Shown here piece after piece: positions 38,445 to 47,225 of a stretch of 64,000 nucleotides of DNA. How positions within the stretch are numbered: the first letter of the stretch is position 1; each line of letters opens with the position of its first letter. The position numbers and the translations under genes were made by a program. Source of the DNA: Desulfonatronum lacustre DSM 10312 (GTDB lineage Bacteria; Desulfobacterota; Desulfovibrionia; Desulfovibrionales; Desulfonatronaceae); the NCBI RefSeq assembly GCF_000519265.1, contig NZ_KI912608.1, forward strand, positions 1,928,582 through 1,992,581, in the 5' to 3' direction. The notes under the pieces are model-generated. The model was given only the letters and a program-made list of their open reading frames with translations. It did not search any database and was not told the origin of the DNA.

Positions 38445-40226
38445 TTACAGGCCCATGGACATCAGCCGGTCGGTGACGTCGCGGAACAGGACCATGAACA
38501 TGATGTAGGCCACGAAGGCGGTAAGCAGGAGGTTGAAGCTCTGACCGCAAACGTACAGGATCAGTGCCTTGCCGCCCTTCAGGGGCTCCTTGAGTTCCTT
38601 GTAGCTGATGCTCAAGCCGATGCTCACGAAGGCGATGGCGAAGAACCAGTCACGGAAGCCATTGGCCCAGGCCAGGGCTCCACTACGAATCATGGCCTGC
38701 TGCCAGTCTTCCCCCATGCTCGCGCCCAAGGCGGAGAAAATGATGGACGCGCCGATGAAACCCAGAATGAACTTGGGGAACCGGTACCAGATTTCGGACA
38801 GGGCCCCGGCGGCGGTGAACTTCATGGGGGTGGATCCGGCGGCGCAGGCGCGTTCAGGCTCAACCTTCAGGCACCAGTAGGCGGCCACGCCAAAGGCCAT
38901 CACGCCGATCATCACGTTCTGGATCATCTTGATGGTCGCGGCCACGTACATGGCTTCCGGACCGATCAATTCACCAGCGGCAACCACGGAACCGGTGTTG
39001 TCAACCGTGCCGCCCAACCAGGCGCCGGCCCAGACCGGATGCATGCCCACCCAGTTGGCAAAGGTCGGCAGGGCGAAGATCATGACCACCACGAAGATCA
39101 TGGACATGCCGATGGCCAGGGTCAATTCTTCCTTCTTGGCCCGGGAGGCGGCGGCGGCGGCGATGGCCGCGGACACGCCGGAAACGCTCATGTCCGAGGA
39201 AACCGTGATGTTCAACTGCTTGGATTCCACCTTGATCACATTCTGACCGAACCAGTAGGTACCGATGAGCACGATGGGCGTGACCACCCAGGTGACGAAG
39301 ATACCGGGCAGACCGACCATCAGGATCAGGTTGATCAGGATGCTGGCGCCCAGAAGGACCAGACCGGTCTTGATGAAGTATTCGGTTTGGGCCGCTGTCT
39401 TGAGAAACTTGGGCGTTCCAATGGTGTTGGAGATGAGCATGCCCAGCGCGATACCCCACAAGACGTAGGAGAATCCGTAGGCTCTGATGGTTTCCTGCCC
39501 GGCAATGACGTAGGAAAGAACCGCCAGCCCGAAAACAATGGGGAAGCCGGCAAAATACTGCCCTAGATTATAGCCCATGAACTTGCCGCCAATGGCAAAA
39601 ATCAAGGCCGTTATGACCATCAGCCCCAACAATGTGGGAATCCGGTTGAAGGGCTGGGTATTGGCCGCGCTACGAGCGCTGGAGTGGCTGCTCCGGGCTG
39701 CGCGCCACTCACCCAGTAGGGCGCGGGCTTCCTGGTTCAGCTGGGTGTTCTGAAAATTCGCTTCCCTGGCCAGATCCTCAGCAGCCTGGGCATTGGCCCG
39801 GGCTTCGTTTAGACGATCGGTGGCCCGCTGCAGGCGCTCGGCGTTGGCTGCGCGGATTTCAGCCGCCGCGGCCTCGCTGCGGTACAGGGAGTCCAGAGGA
39901 TTGCTACTCCACCGACCTGGCTTGGCAAGATAACTGTTGATGGTCTTCAGAAAACCGTGATCGCGGGCTCTAACGGAGTTCAATTTGGCCTCGGCCTCTG
40001 TATAGGCAATTGTCCGGAATCCGGCCATTTCCGACTCACGTTCCATGGTTGCCCGAAATTCAGCCATGCTGGCAACGTCCGGCTTGGCCGCCATGGCCGC
40101 AAGTACCGCCAGGATGAGAATCAACCCACCCAGCCAGATGGCCCACCAGTCCTCGGTGGTGTGCATCTGGGTGATCATGGGGATTTTGGTTTCAGTAACC
40201 ACATTGTCCGTTTGATTTTCCGCCAT
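38445..40226 (-). CDS. YeiH-family putative sulfate exporter with N-terminal extension (module 1)
   Basis: A 593-residue membrane protein. Residues 205-590 form the YeiH/putative sulfate exporter (UPF0324) core of about ten spans, with the conserved stretch SDMSVSGVSAAIAAAAASRAKK and GMHPVWAGAWLGGTVDNTGSV. The first 200 residues are added: one span near 29-48, then an alanine-rich coiled coil. Typical YeiH proteins are only about 330-480 residues. Its GGAGG site is eight bases before the ATG. A sigma54-type promoter lies 130 bases upstream, and a heme-c kinase and NtrC-type regulator are divergently encoded. A role in sulfur-anion export is a prediction. Confidence 0.78.
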   Translation of the reverse strand: MAENQTDNVVTETKIPMITQMHTTEDWWAIWLGGLILILAVLAAMAAKPDVASMAEFRATMERESEMAGFRTIAYTEAEAKLNSVRARDHGFLKTINSYLAKPGRWSSNPLDSLYRSEAAAAEIRAANAERLQRATDRLNEARANAQAAEDLAREANFQNTQLNQEARALLGEWRAARSSHSSARSAANTQPFNRIPTLLGLMVITALIFAIGGKFMGYNLGQYFAGFPIVFGLAVLSYVIAGQETIRAYGFSYVLWGIALGMLISNTIGTPKFLKTAAQTEYFIKTGLVLLGASILINLILMVGLPGIFVTWVVTPIVLIGTYWFGQNVIKVESKQLNITVSSDMSVSGVSAAIAAAAASRAKKEELTLAIGMSMIFVVVMIFALPTFANWVGMHPVWAGAWLGGTVDNTGSVVAAGELIGPEAMYVAATIKMIQNVMIGVMAFGVAAYWCLKVEPERACAAGSTPMKFTAAGALSEIWYRFPKFILGFIGASIIFSALGASMGEDWQQAMIRSGALAWANGFRDWFFAIAFVSIGLSISYKELKEPLKGGKALILYVCGQSFNLLLTAFVAYIMFMVLFRDVTDRLMSMGL

Positions 40227-40358
40227 GTGAAAAACCTCCTTAAATGTTGCGGGTTGGTACCATCAACGCGGTCCTCTCACGCCATACCGGAAAGCCCTCT
40301 GCAAACCGCCTTGACATGAACCGCGTAACCGTGACGAGTGAATCTTTTCTCAAGCAAA

Positions 40359-40373
40359 GCAAACTCCGAGCCA
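40359..40373 (-). promoter_or_regulatory. Sigma54-type promoter upstream of YeiH-like gene 1
   Basis: The minus strand reads TGGCTC-N5-TTGC, with the GG and GC dinucleotides exactly ten bases apart as sigma54 requires. It is placed about 130 bases before the ATG. The NtrC-type regulator encoded nearby has the GAFTGA motif needed to activate such promoters. Confidence 0.6.
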
Positions 40374-40565
40374 AGCGATCCACATTGCCAGAAAATAAAA
40401 AATTAATATTTCATATCAAAGCATTAAGAACTGCACCCAAACCATTTCCATAAGTGCCTTTTGATCATCGCCCTTTCACCAGAAACATCTATTAGCACCA
40501 CATTGACAACTAAAGTTTGCAATACGACCATGTGTGACATATGCTCCGCACCACTGCTCCTTTCA

Positions 40566-40613
40566 ACTCCTGACTTCTGAATCCTGAATCCTGAATCCTG
40601 AATCCTGAATCTT
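40566..40613. repeat. Degenerate heptamer repeat (site 4)
   Basis: ACTCCTGACTTCTGAATCCTGAATCC-type units, with the last four almost identical (AATCCTG). It lies 15 bases before the sensor kinase start. Confidence 0.85.
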
Positions 40614-40627
40614 GTTCGAGGTCCGCC

Positions 40628-43210
40628 ATGCCTCCCAAAAGCCCCGCCGATGAAACCAGCCAGTCAGGCAAAAGCCATCTCTTCCACAAATCCTTGGGAT
40701 TCAGATCCAGGTTCCTGGTGGCCACGGGTTTGAGTCTGCTCCTGGTCTGCTTCGCCGGAGCCTACCTGATCTATCTGCGCGAAACGGCGCAGATGGAAAA
40801 ACACGCCTACGAAAAGACCATGATGGTCATGGCCGCGGTGGAGGCCAGCCGCAAGTACGTTCGTGACGAACTGCGGCCGCGAATGTCCGAGGAATTCGGT
40901 GAGGAGTTCTTCATGGTCCAGGCCATGTCCACCTCCTACGTCGGACGGGCCGTGATGGACAATTTCAATCAGGTTCTGCCCCACTACGAATACCGGCGAG
41001 TGGCCCGCAACGCCCGCAATCCCAGGTCCGAGGCCAACAGTCTGGAACTCTCCATGATCAATCTGTTTCAGCTCAATCCGGAACTCCAAAACTGGCAGGG
41101 CACGCTGAACGTCGAGGACGAAAAACAGTTCATGCGCTTCAAGCCCGTCTACTTCGAGGAATCCTGCATGAGCTGTCATGGCGATCCGGTCCACGCCCCG
41201 CGGGACATGCTGGACATGTACGGCACGGAACGCGGATTCTGGAACCAGCCCGGCGATCTGGCCGGGGTGATGGCCGTGGGCATTCCGGTGCACAAGGCCC
41301 TGGCCGAGATCCGGGATCAGGCGGCCTCGGTCTTTTTCTCCCTGTTTCTGGGGGCAACCCTCTTCTTTCTGCTCATGGCCTTCATCTTCAACCGAGCCGT
41401 GGTCAACAACCTGCACGGAGTGCTGAATATTTTCCGGGAGGAAGCCGAAGAAAAAAGCCTGCGCGAATATCTGCCCAGCCCAAACCCCATGGATCCACGG
41501 GACGAAATCCAGGAGCTGACCGAAGCCGCGGTAAGCATGTCCGATCATCTGCGCCGTACCAAACAGGAGTTGAAGAACTACGCCCAGGACCTGGAAGGAA
41601 AAGTGGCCCGTAGGACCGAGGCCTTGCAACAGTCCGAACAGCTGCTGCAAGAGAAGGTTCGGGCCAGAAAACAGGAGTTGCAGACCCTTAACGCCCTGGC
41701 CGAACTGACCACGGCGGCGGTCTCGCTGTCCGAAATCCTGCCCCAGGTCCAACAACGCACGCTCCAGGTCTTCCCGGCCCAGGGCTCCGGCATCTACCTC
41801 TACGACAAGGCCCACCAGCAACTGACGCTGCAATACCAGGAAAACGCCGCCGACCTGCCGCCCGCCGTTCCCTTGCAACACGTCGTCCCCACAGTCCTGG
41901 AAGCCCGGCCCAATCGGCTGGTGGACGCCATTGCCCAGGCCGCCAATGGTCAGGCCAGCTGCTTCGACCGCCGGGAGGCAGCCGGCAATCTGAACATTCC
42001 CCTGCTCTGTCGCGGCGAAATCCTCGGAGTGCTCTCCTTTATCGGCGTGGACTGCAAGTTCGTCACCCAGGAACAGATGGAACTGCTGCTGTCCATCGGC
42101 CGCCAGATCGGCATTGCCGTGGAAAGCTTGCAGAACATGGAGAAACTGATTCAGAGCAAGGAACTGCTCCAATCCGTGTTTGACGGAATCACCGACCAGG
42201 TGGTGTTGATGGGCCGGGATTTCGGCATCCGAATGGTCAACAAGGCCTACACCGAACGCTACAACGTGGACACGGAAGAGGTCATCGGGCGAAAGTGTTT
42301 CGAGATCCACGGCAGCGGAGAAAACCCGTGCAAGGAGTGCGGCCTGAAGACGGCGATGCACACTAGGTCGGCGGTGGTCTACGAAAGCAGTTGTCCGGCC
42401 CAACAAGGCATCTTTCAGGTCCATTGCTATCCGGTCACGGACGAGCAGGGGGAAGTGGAAAGCGTCATCCGCTACGTCAAGGAAATCACCGACCAAAAGC
42501 ATGTGGAGCAGAAGATCCAACAGACCGAGAAAATGGTGGCCATGGGCCAGTTGGCCGCCGGCGTGGCCCATGAGATCAACAATCCTTTGGGGGTGATCCT
42601 CTGCTACGTGGAGCTGCTCAAGCGTCAACTCGCCGACTACCCCCAGGGACTCAAGGACCTGAGCACCATTGAAAAGCAGACCCTGAACTGCAAGCGCATC
42701 GTCAGCGACCTGCTGCACTTTGCCCGCAGTCCGGAGACCAAGAAACAGACGGCGTCCTTCAACCAGATCGTGGACGACGTCCTGACCATGGTCGCCGAGC
42801 AGTTCAAGAAGCAAGGCGTCATCGTGGAGCAAAGACTGGATCCGGACCTGCCTTCGCAGAGCATGGACGTGAACAAAATGAAGCAGGTGGTCCTGAACCT
42901 GCTGATGAACGCCCATCAGGCCATCGAAGGCCGAGATGGCCGCATCACCTTGGAAACCGACTCCTTCCCCGCCGCCAAAACCGTTCGTCTCGTGATCCGG
43001 GACAACGGGCACGGCATACCGGAATACATCCAGGATAAAATTTTCGATCCGTTTTTCAGTACCAAGAACACCGGGGAGGGGACCGGCCTGGGACTTTCAG
43101 TGAGCTACGGCATTGTCCGGGAACACGGCGGAGAAATCAGCGTCCTGAGCAAACCAGGAGAATGGACGGAGTTCCGGATCGATCTTCCGCTGGACGGAGA
43201 GAACAATTGA
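40628..43210 (+). CDS. Membrane sensor histidine kinase with c-type heme motif in the sensor domain
   Basis: An 860-residue kinase. Spans lie near 29-50 and 232-255, with an intervening periplasmic domain of about 180 residues of the DUF3365/Tll0287 type. It contains CMSCH at 180-184, the CxxCH heme-attachment motif of c-type cytochromes. Cytoplasmic parts follow: a HAMP-like helix, a GAF domain (about 370-495), a PAS domain (505-625) with cysteines in NPCKECG, HisKA with His648 in GVAHEINNPLG, and HATPase with GTGLGLSVSYG. It is encoded 31 bases before its NtrC-type partner. A redox or gas signal at the heme is likely. Confidence 0.85.
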   Translation: MPPKSPADETSQSGKSHLFHKSLGFRSRFLVATGLSLLLVCFAGAYLIYLRETAQMEKHAYEKTMMVMAAVEASRKYVRDELRPRMSEEFGEEFFMVQAMSTSYVGRAVMDNFNQVLPHYEYRRVARNARNPRSEANSLELSMINLFQLNPELQNWQGTLNVEDEKQFMRFKPVYFEESCMSCHGDPVHAPRDMLDMYGTERGFWNQPGDLAGVMAVGIPVHKALAEIRDQAASVFFSLFLGATLFFLLMAFIFNRAVVNNLHGVLNIFREEAEEKSLREYLPSPNPMDPRDEIQELTEAAVSMSDHLRRTKQELKNYAQDLEGKVARRTEALQQSEQLLQEKVRARKQELQTLNALAELTTAAVSLSEILPQVQQRTLQVFPAQGSGIYLYDKAHQQLTLQYQENAADLPPAVPLQHVVPTVLEARPNRLVDAIAQAANGQASCFDRREAAGNLNIPLLCRGEILGVLSFIGVDCKFVTQEQMELLLSIGRQIGIAVESLQNMEKLIQSKELLQSVFDGITDQVVLMGRDFGIRMVNKAYTERYNVDTEEVIGRKCFEIHGSGENPCKECGLKTAMHTRSAVVYESSCPAQQGIFQVHCYPVTDEQGEVESVIRYVKEITDQKHVEQKIQQTEKMVAMGQLAAGVAHEINNPLGVILCYVELLKRQLADYPQGLKDLSTIEKQTLNCKRIVSDLLHFARSPETKKQTASFNQIVDDVLTMVAEQFKKQGVIVEQRLDPDLPSQSMDVNKMKQVVLNLLMNAHQAIEGRDGRITLETDSFPAAKTVRLVIRDNGHGIPEYIQDKIFDPFFSTKNTGEGTGLGLSVSYGIVREHGGEISVLSKPGEWTEFRIDLPLDGENN

Positions 43211-43241
43211 GCGTGCACGCGAACGAATAAGAGGAACGACC

Positions 43242-44657
43242 ATGCATCAATTCAGCGTACTCATCGTGGACGATGAGCGGGACATGCTTGACGGGTTGCG
43301 GCGGATACTGCCTTACGAACTGGACAACACGAACATCACGGTCACGCCCAGTCCTTTGAAGGCTCTGGAGATGGTCTCCGAGACCTCCTTCGACCTCGTC
43401 CTGATGGATGTCCGGATGCCGGAAATGAACGGCATGGAGCTTCTGGAGCATGTCAAAGCTGCGGACCCCAAGGTGACCGTGATCATGATGACGGCGTACG
43501 GAAACATCGAAATCGCGGTGCAGTCCATCAAAATGGGGGCCTACGACTTCATCACCAAGCCCTTCGACATCCCGGACCTGGTAAGGCTGATCAGAAAAGC
43601 CCTGGAACGCAGCGGCTTGATTCGGGAAAACCAGAGCCTGCGCCAAAAGATCTCCGAAAAGACCATGCTGGAGGAGTTCGTGGGGCAGAGCCCACCCATG
43701 CGCCAGCTCTACGAGACCATCCGTTCCGTGGCCGGGACCGACTATCCCGTGTTGATCCGGGGCGAGTCCGGCACGGGCAAGGAGCTGGCGGCCAAGGCCA
43801 TCCACGCCTTGAGCCGACGGGGCGAAAAGGTCCTGGTCTCCGTGAACTGCCCGGCCATTCCGGAACACCTTCTGGAAAGCGAGCTGTTCGGACACAAAAA
43901 AGGCGCCTTCACCGGTGCCCTGAAAGACCACAAGGGTCTTTTCGTCGAAGCCAACGGCTCCAGCCTGCACCTGGACGAAATCGCGGACATCCCGGTTTCT
44001 GTGCAGACCAAACTCCTGCGCGCCCTCCAGGAACAGGAAATCCGCCCCCTGGGCAGCAGCGGGAACAAAAAGGTGGATGTCCGGATCGTGTCCACCACCA
44101 ACCAGGATCTGGAGCATAAGATCCAGGACAAAAGCTTTCGGGAAGACCTGTTTTACCGCCTGAACGTGGTCAGCGTCCGCACCCCGCCCCTCAGGGAGAT
44201 CGTCGACGACATCCCCCTGCTCGTCCACCACTTCAACCGCTTGTCCGCCGTCGAACTGAACACCGCTCCCAAGATCGTCTCCTCGGACCTCCTGGAGGTC
44301 CTGATGCACAGGGAATGGCCGGGAAATGTCCGGGAATTGAAGAACTTCGTGCGCAGACTGATCATTTTCTGCCCTGGCGAGGAGTTGAACCTGTCCGTCC
44401 TGAAAATGGTCGACGGCCGGCACTCCACGCGTCCCACAACGGAAAACGCGGCGGGAACCGGCGAGGTCGAATCCTACGCCGAAGCCAAGGCCAGGGCGGT
44501 CAACGCCTTTACCGCGGAGTACGTGGGCGACCTCCTCTCCAAGGCCGGAGGCAACGTCTCCCAAGCCGCCAAAATGGCCGACATGAGCCGGGTGGCCCTC
44601 CAGAAGATCATCCGCAAGATGAATATTAGTCCGGTGGAGTATCGGGCGGAGTCGTGA
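43242..44657 (+). CDS. NtrC-type sigma54-dependent response regulator (module 1)
   Basis: A 471-residue activator: receiver (Asp56 in LVLMDVRMP), AAA+ ATPase with Walker A GESGTGKE at 174-181 and GAFTGA at 221-226 (the sigma54 contact), and a Fis-type helix-turn-helix at the end (NVSQAAKMADMSRVALQKIIRKM). It is the likely partner of the heme-c kinase just upstream and the likely activator of the YeiH-like operon at 38113-40226. A long perfect hairpin terminator follows. Confidence 0.93.
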   Translation: MHQFSVLIVDDERDMLDGLRRILPYELDNTNITVTPSPLKALEMVSETSFDLVLMDVRMPEMNGMELLEHVKAADPKVTVIMMTAYGNIEIAVQSIKMGAYDFITKPFDIPDLVRLIRKALERSGLIRENQSLRQKISEKTMLEEFVGQSPPMRQLYETIRSVAGTDYPVLIRGESGTGKELAAKAIHALSRRGEKVLVSVNCPAIPEHLLESELFGHKKGAFTGALKDHKGLFVEANGSSLHLDEIADIPVSVQTKLLRALQEQEIRPLGSSGNKKVDVRIVSTTNQDLEHKIQDKSFREDLFYRLNVVSVRTPPLREIVDDIPLLVHHFNRLSAVELNTAPKIVSSDLLEVLMHREWPGNVRELKNFVRRLIIFCPGEELNLSVLKMVDGRHSTRPTTENAAGTGEVESYAEAKARAVNAFTAEYVGDLLSKAGGNVSQAAKMADMSRVALQKIIRKMNISPVEYRAES

Positions 44658-44696
44658 ACTGAGAATCGACCGCGGTTCCTGGACAGCAATAAAATG

Positions 44697-44740
44697 AAGC
44701 GGCCCTGGAAAACCGAGATCGGTTTTCCAGGGCCGCTTTT
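44697..44740. terminator. Strong bidirectional terminator
   Basis: A 20-bp perfect inverted repeat (44697-44716 with 44719-44738) with a 2-base centre ends in TTTTTT on the plus strand. It lies between the NtrC-type gene and the convergent module 2 operon. Confidence 0.95.
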
Positions 44741-44781
44741 TTGTTTATCCGGAGCCTTGGCCGTCCGCCGGGCGGACCGGG

Positions 44782-45042
44782 CTACTGGTTGCGCAGGGTA
44801 TTGCGGATATGCATTTGGGCGAGCGCTGTGTTCTCGCACTGGGAGTACCAGTAGGTACCGGTATCCACGTTGGAGTCGGCGATGGCCTCCATCACCGGGC
44901 GAATGTGCGGCAGGGTCTGGCCCCAGGGCAGCACGACATAGGCCATCACCCAGACCAGGATCACGCCGACGGCCAGTCCGATCCAGCCTTTCAGCTTCCC
45001 GTGGCCGCGCCGACCGCCCTGATCGTCTTTTGACGCATGCAT
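44782..45042 (-). CDS. Small single-span membrane protein, partner of the second YeiH-like transporter
   Basis: An 86-residue protein. The frame extends to 45075, but ATG 45042 has GGGAGAG five bases upstream. The basic N-terminus is followed by a span near 20-40 (GWIGLAVGVILVWVMAYVVL) and a tail with TGTYWYSQCENTALAQMHIR, similar to the tail of the small protein at 38113-38430. It follows YeiH-like gene 2 by 36 bases. A shared partner role is inferred from the repeated arrangement. Confidence 0.6.
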   Translation of the reverse strand: MHASKDDQGGRRGHGKLKGWIGLAVGVILVWVMAYVVLPWGQTLPHIRPVMEAIADSNVDTGTYWYSQCENTALAQMHIRNTLRNQ

Positions 45043-45078
45043 GACCGCTCTCCCTTGGATTTTACACCCGACCAACGA

Positions 45079-46833
45079 TTAGCCCATCAGACTTTCGGTG
45101 ACGTGCGGGAATACCACGAAGTACATCAGGTAGGCCACGAGCAGCGTCAGGATCAGGTTCAGGGTCTGCCCGCAGACGTACAGGATGACCGGCTTGCCGC
45201 CCTTGAAATGTTGGGCCATTGACCGGAAGTCGGAGGACAGGCCGATGCTGGCAAAGGCCAGAATGAAGAACCATTCCCGGATCGGGCGGGAGAAGCCGCG
45301 CAGCACCCCCTGGTCGATCATCACGTCGCCGACGCTGCCCATGGTGATCAGCATCCAGGAAAAAATGATTGAGGCGGCGATGAAGCCCAGCACGAACTTG
45401 GGAAAGCGGTACCAGATTTCCATCTTGCTGACCTGCTGACCGGGCACGCAATCCACCCGGGCGCACCAGTACACGGCCACGCCGAAAGCGATCACGCCGA
45501 TGAGGATGTTCTGGATCATCTTCACGGTCGCGGCCACGAACATCCCGACCTCGCCCAGGAAGGCTCCGGCCGCCACCACCGCGCCGGTGGAGTCGATGGT
45601 CCCACCAATCCAGGCGCCGCCTAGGACCGGGTGCATGCCCACGGAGACGATGAAGGTTGGCAGGGCGATCATCATGATCGCGGTGAAGAGCATGGACAAG
45701 CCCACGGCGATGGTCAACTCCTCCTTCTTGGCCCGGCAGGCCGCGGCCGTGGCAATGGCCGCGGACACGCCGCAGACGGACATGTCCGCGGAGATCGTGA
45801 TGTTCAGGGTCTTGGACTCCATCTTCAGAACCCGCTGCCCGAAGATGTAGGTCAGGATGAGCACCGTGGGGGTGACGACCCAGGCCACGACCACGCCGGC
45901 CTGACCGATGAGCATGATCTTGCTGAACAGGATTTCAGCGCCCAAAAGTACCAGGCCGGTCTTGATGTAATACTCGGTCTGCAGGGCCGGTTTCAGGAAG
46001 TTCGGCACGCCCACGGTGTTACTGATCAGCATGCCCCCGAGAATGGCCCAGATCAGGCCGCCGAAACCATATTCGCGCATGGTATTCTGTTGACCGATCA
46101 TCTCCGCGACAACAGCCAGCAGGAAAACGAACCAAAAGCCCTTCATCAGGTTGGTCGAACCGATGCTCATGAACCGGGCACCGACACCGAAAAAAAGCGT
46201 AAAGAGAATCATGATCCCGACCATATAGGGGATCTTGTTGTAGGCCTGGACCGTGGCTCTGGAGCGCAGGCTGCCCCGCTCCTTTTCCCTGGCCTGACGC
46301 CATTCCCGAATTCCCGCCTCGGCCTCTTCGTTGAGGGTTTCGTTGCGGAACCCTTCCTCAGCGGCCAGCGACTGGAGCTCCTTGGCCCGTTCCAGAGCGG
46401 CCTTGGTCGCTTCCTGAGCTTCCTTGTAGGCCGGTTCGGCCGCGGCCCGCCGCTCCGCGGCCGCGGACTCGCTCAGATAGAAGGACTCCATGGGGCTGCT
46501 CGTCCACCGGCCCGGCATCTCCAGCCACTTGGCGATAGTTTTGCCGTGGGGCTCATTGCGCGCCCGCAGTCCGGACATGGCGTCGTTGGCCCCGTGCCAT
46601 TCGATGGTATGGAACGGCGCGCGGGCATCCTCGACGGCCATGGTTGCCTCGGCCTTGGCCAGTTTCTCGTGCATGTCCGCCGGCGGTCTGGGTAAAAAAA
46701 TGACCAAGCCAATGACCAGGATCGCAAAGCCCAGCCAAATCGCCCACCAGTCCTCCTTTTTCCACAGTTCGGACCATTCCCATTTTCCACGGTCGATGAC
46801 GATATCGGATTGCTGCTTCGAAGCTTCGGCCAT
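45079..46833 (-). CDS. YeiH-family putative sulfate exporter with N-terminal extension (module 2)
   Basis: A 584-residue paralogue of 38445-40226. The core shares SADMSVCGVSAAIATAAACRAKKEE and GMHPVLGGAWIGGTIDSTGAV with it, and the N-terminal 200 residues again have one span (AIWLGFAILVIGLVIFLP) and a coiled coil rich in Ala and Glu. The frame opens at 46965, but ATG 46833 (MAEASKQQ) has AGGAGG upstream. A weaker sigma54-like site lies about 120 bases before it. The two permeases differ in many loops, so they may serve different anions. Confidence 0.78.
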   Translation of the reverse strand: MAEASKQQSDIVIDRGKWEWSELWKKEDWWAIWLGFAILVIGLVIFLPRPPADMHEKLAKAEATMAVEDARAPFHTIEWHGANDAMSGLRARNEPHGKTIAKWLEMPGRWTSSPMESFYLSESAAAERRAAAEPAYKEAQEATKAALERAKELQSLAAEEGFRNETLNEEAEAGIREWRQAREKERGSLRSRATVQAYNKIPYMVGIMILFTLFFGVGARFMSIGSTNLMKGFWFVFLLAVVAEMIGQQNTMREYGFGGLIWAILGGMLISNTVGVPNFLKPALQTEYYIKTGLVLLGAEILFSKIMLIGQAGVVVAWVVTPTVLILTYIFGQRVLKMESKTLNITISADMSVCGVSAAIATAAACRAKKEELTIAVGLSMLFTAIMMIALPTFIVSVGMHPVLGGAWIGGTIDSTGAVVAAGAFLGEVGMFVAATVKMIQNILIGVIAFGVAVYWCARVDCVPGQQVSKMEIWYRFPKFVLGFIAASIIFSWMLITMGSVGDVMIDQGVLRGFSRPIREWFFILAFASIGLSSDFRSMAQHFKGGKPVILYVCGQTLNLILTLLVAYLMYFVVFPHVTESLMG

Positions 46834-47225
46834 TTCGCTTCCTCCTGAGAAAAGGTGTTCGTGAATGATCAAGGCCCTGGACGCGGGGAGCCTCAAAACG
46901 CGGCTCGTTCCCAGGACCTGCCCGTTCCGGGACCATCCCGGCCTTCTCGCGGAAGCAAAAAGCAAGCCTGACCAGCTTCAAAAAGAAAACACCATTTTTT
47001 CAGTATATTGCAAGAACACAAAAGCGCAGATGCCATCCTGGGTTGATGCTATCCCTGCTTGGCATTGCAAGCCTGGATTTGCATTTCAAAGGCGGAAATT
47101 TACAAGGCGTTGAAGGCCGAGTAGGATCTTGGCGCAATCCTGTGCGGCCGGAATCGCGACGGGAAGGACGCACCCGCCCTATCCGGCCACAAGGTCTTCA
47201 ACCCTTTTCGAGGTTCCAGCTCCAT
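46834..47225. other. Divergent control region, module 2
   Basis: These 392 bases hold the sigma54-like element at 46955-46968 for the minus-strand permease and the upstream region of the NtrC-type gene. An open frame continuing upstream of the NtrC start to 47043 lacks a ribosome-binding site, so I do not count it. Confidence 0.5.
46955..46968 (-). promoter_or_regulatory. Possible sigma54-type promoter upstream of YeiH-like gene 2
   Basis: Minus strand GGCTTGCTTTTTGC keeps the required GG-N10-GC spacing. The -24 half (AGGCTTG) matches the consensus less well than module 1. It sits at a similar distance from the gene (about 120 bases), which supports it. Confidence 0.4.

Larger units (their letters stand above)
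40227..40627. other. Divergent control region, module 1
   Basis: The 401 bases between the YeiH-like gene (minus) and the sensor kinase (plus) contain the sigma54-type site (40359-40373), an AT-rich block (about 40390-40460) and the heptamer repeat site 4 just before the kinase start. Confidence 0.6.

Noticed and set aside
40664-43012. 782-codon open frame antisense to the heme-c kinase
   Set aside because: It lies fully inside a kinase with clear motifs; its own translation shows no domain.
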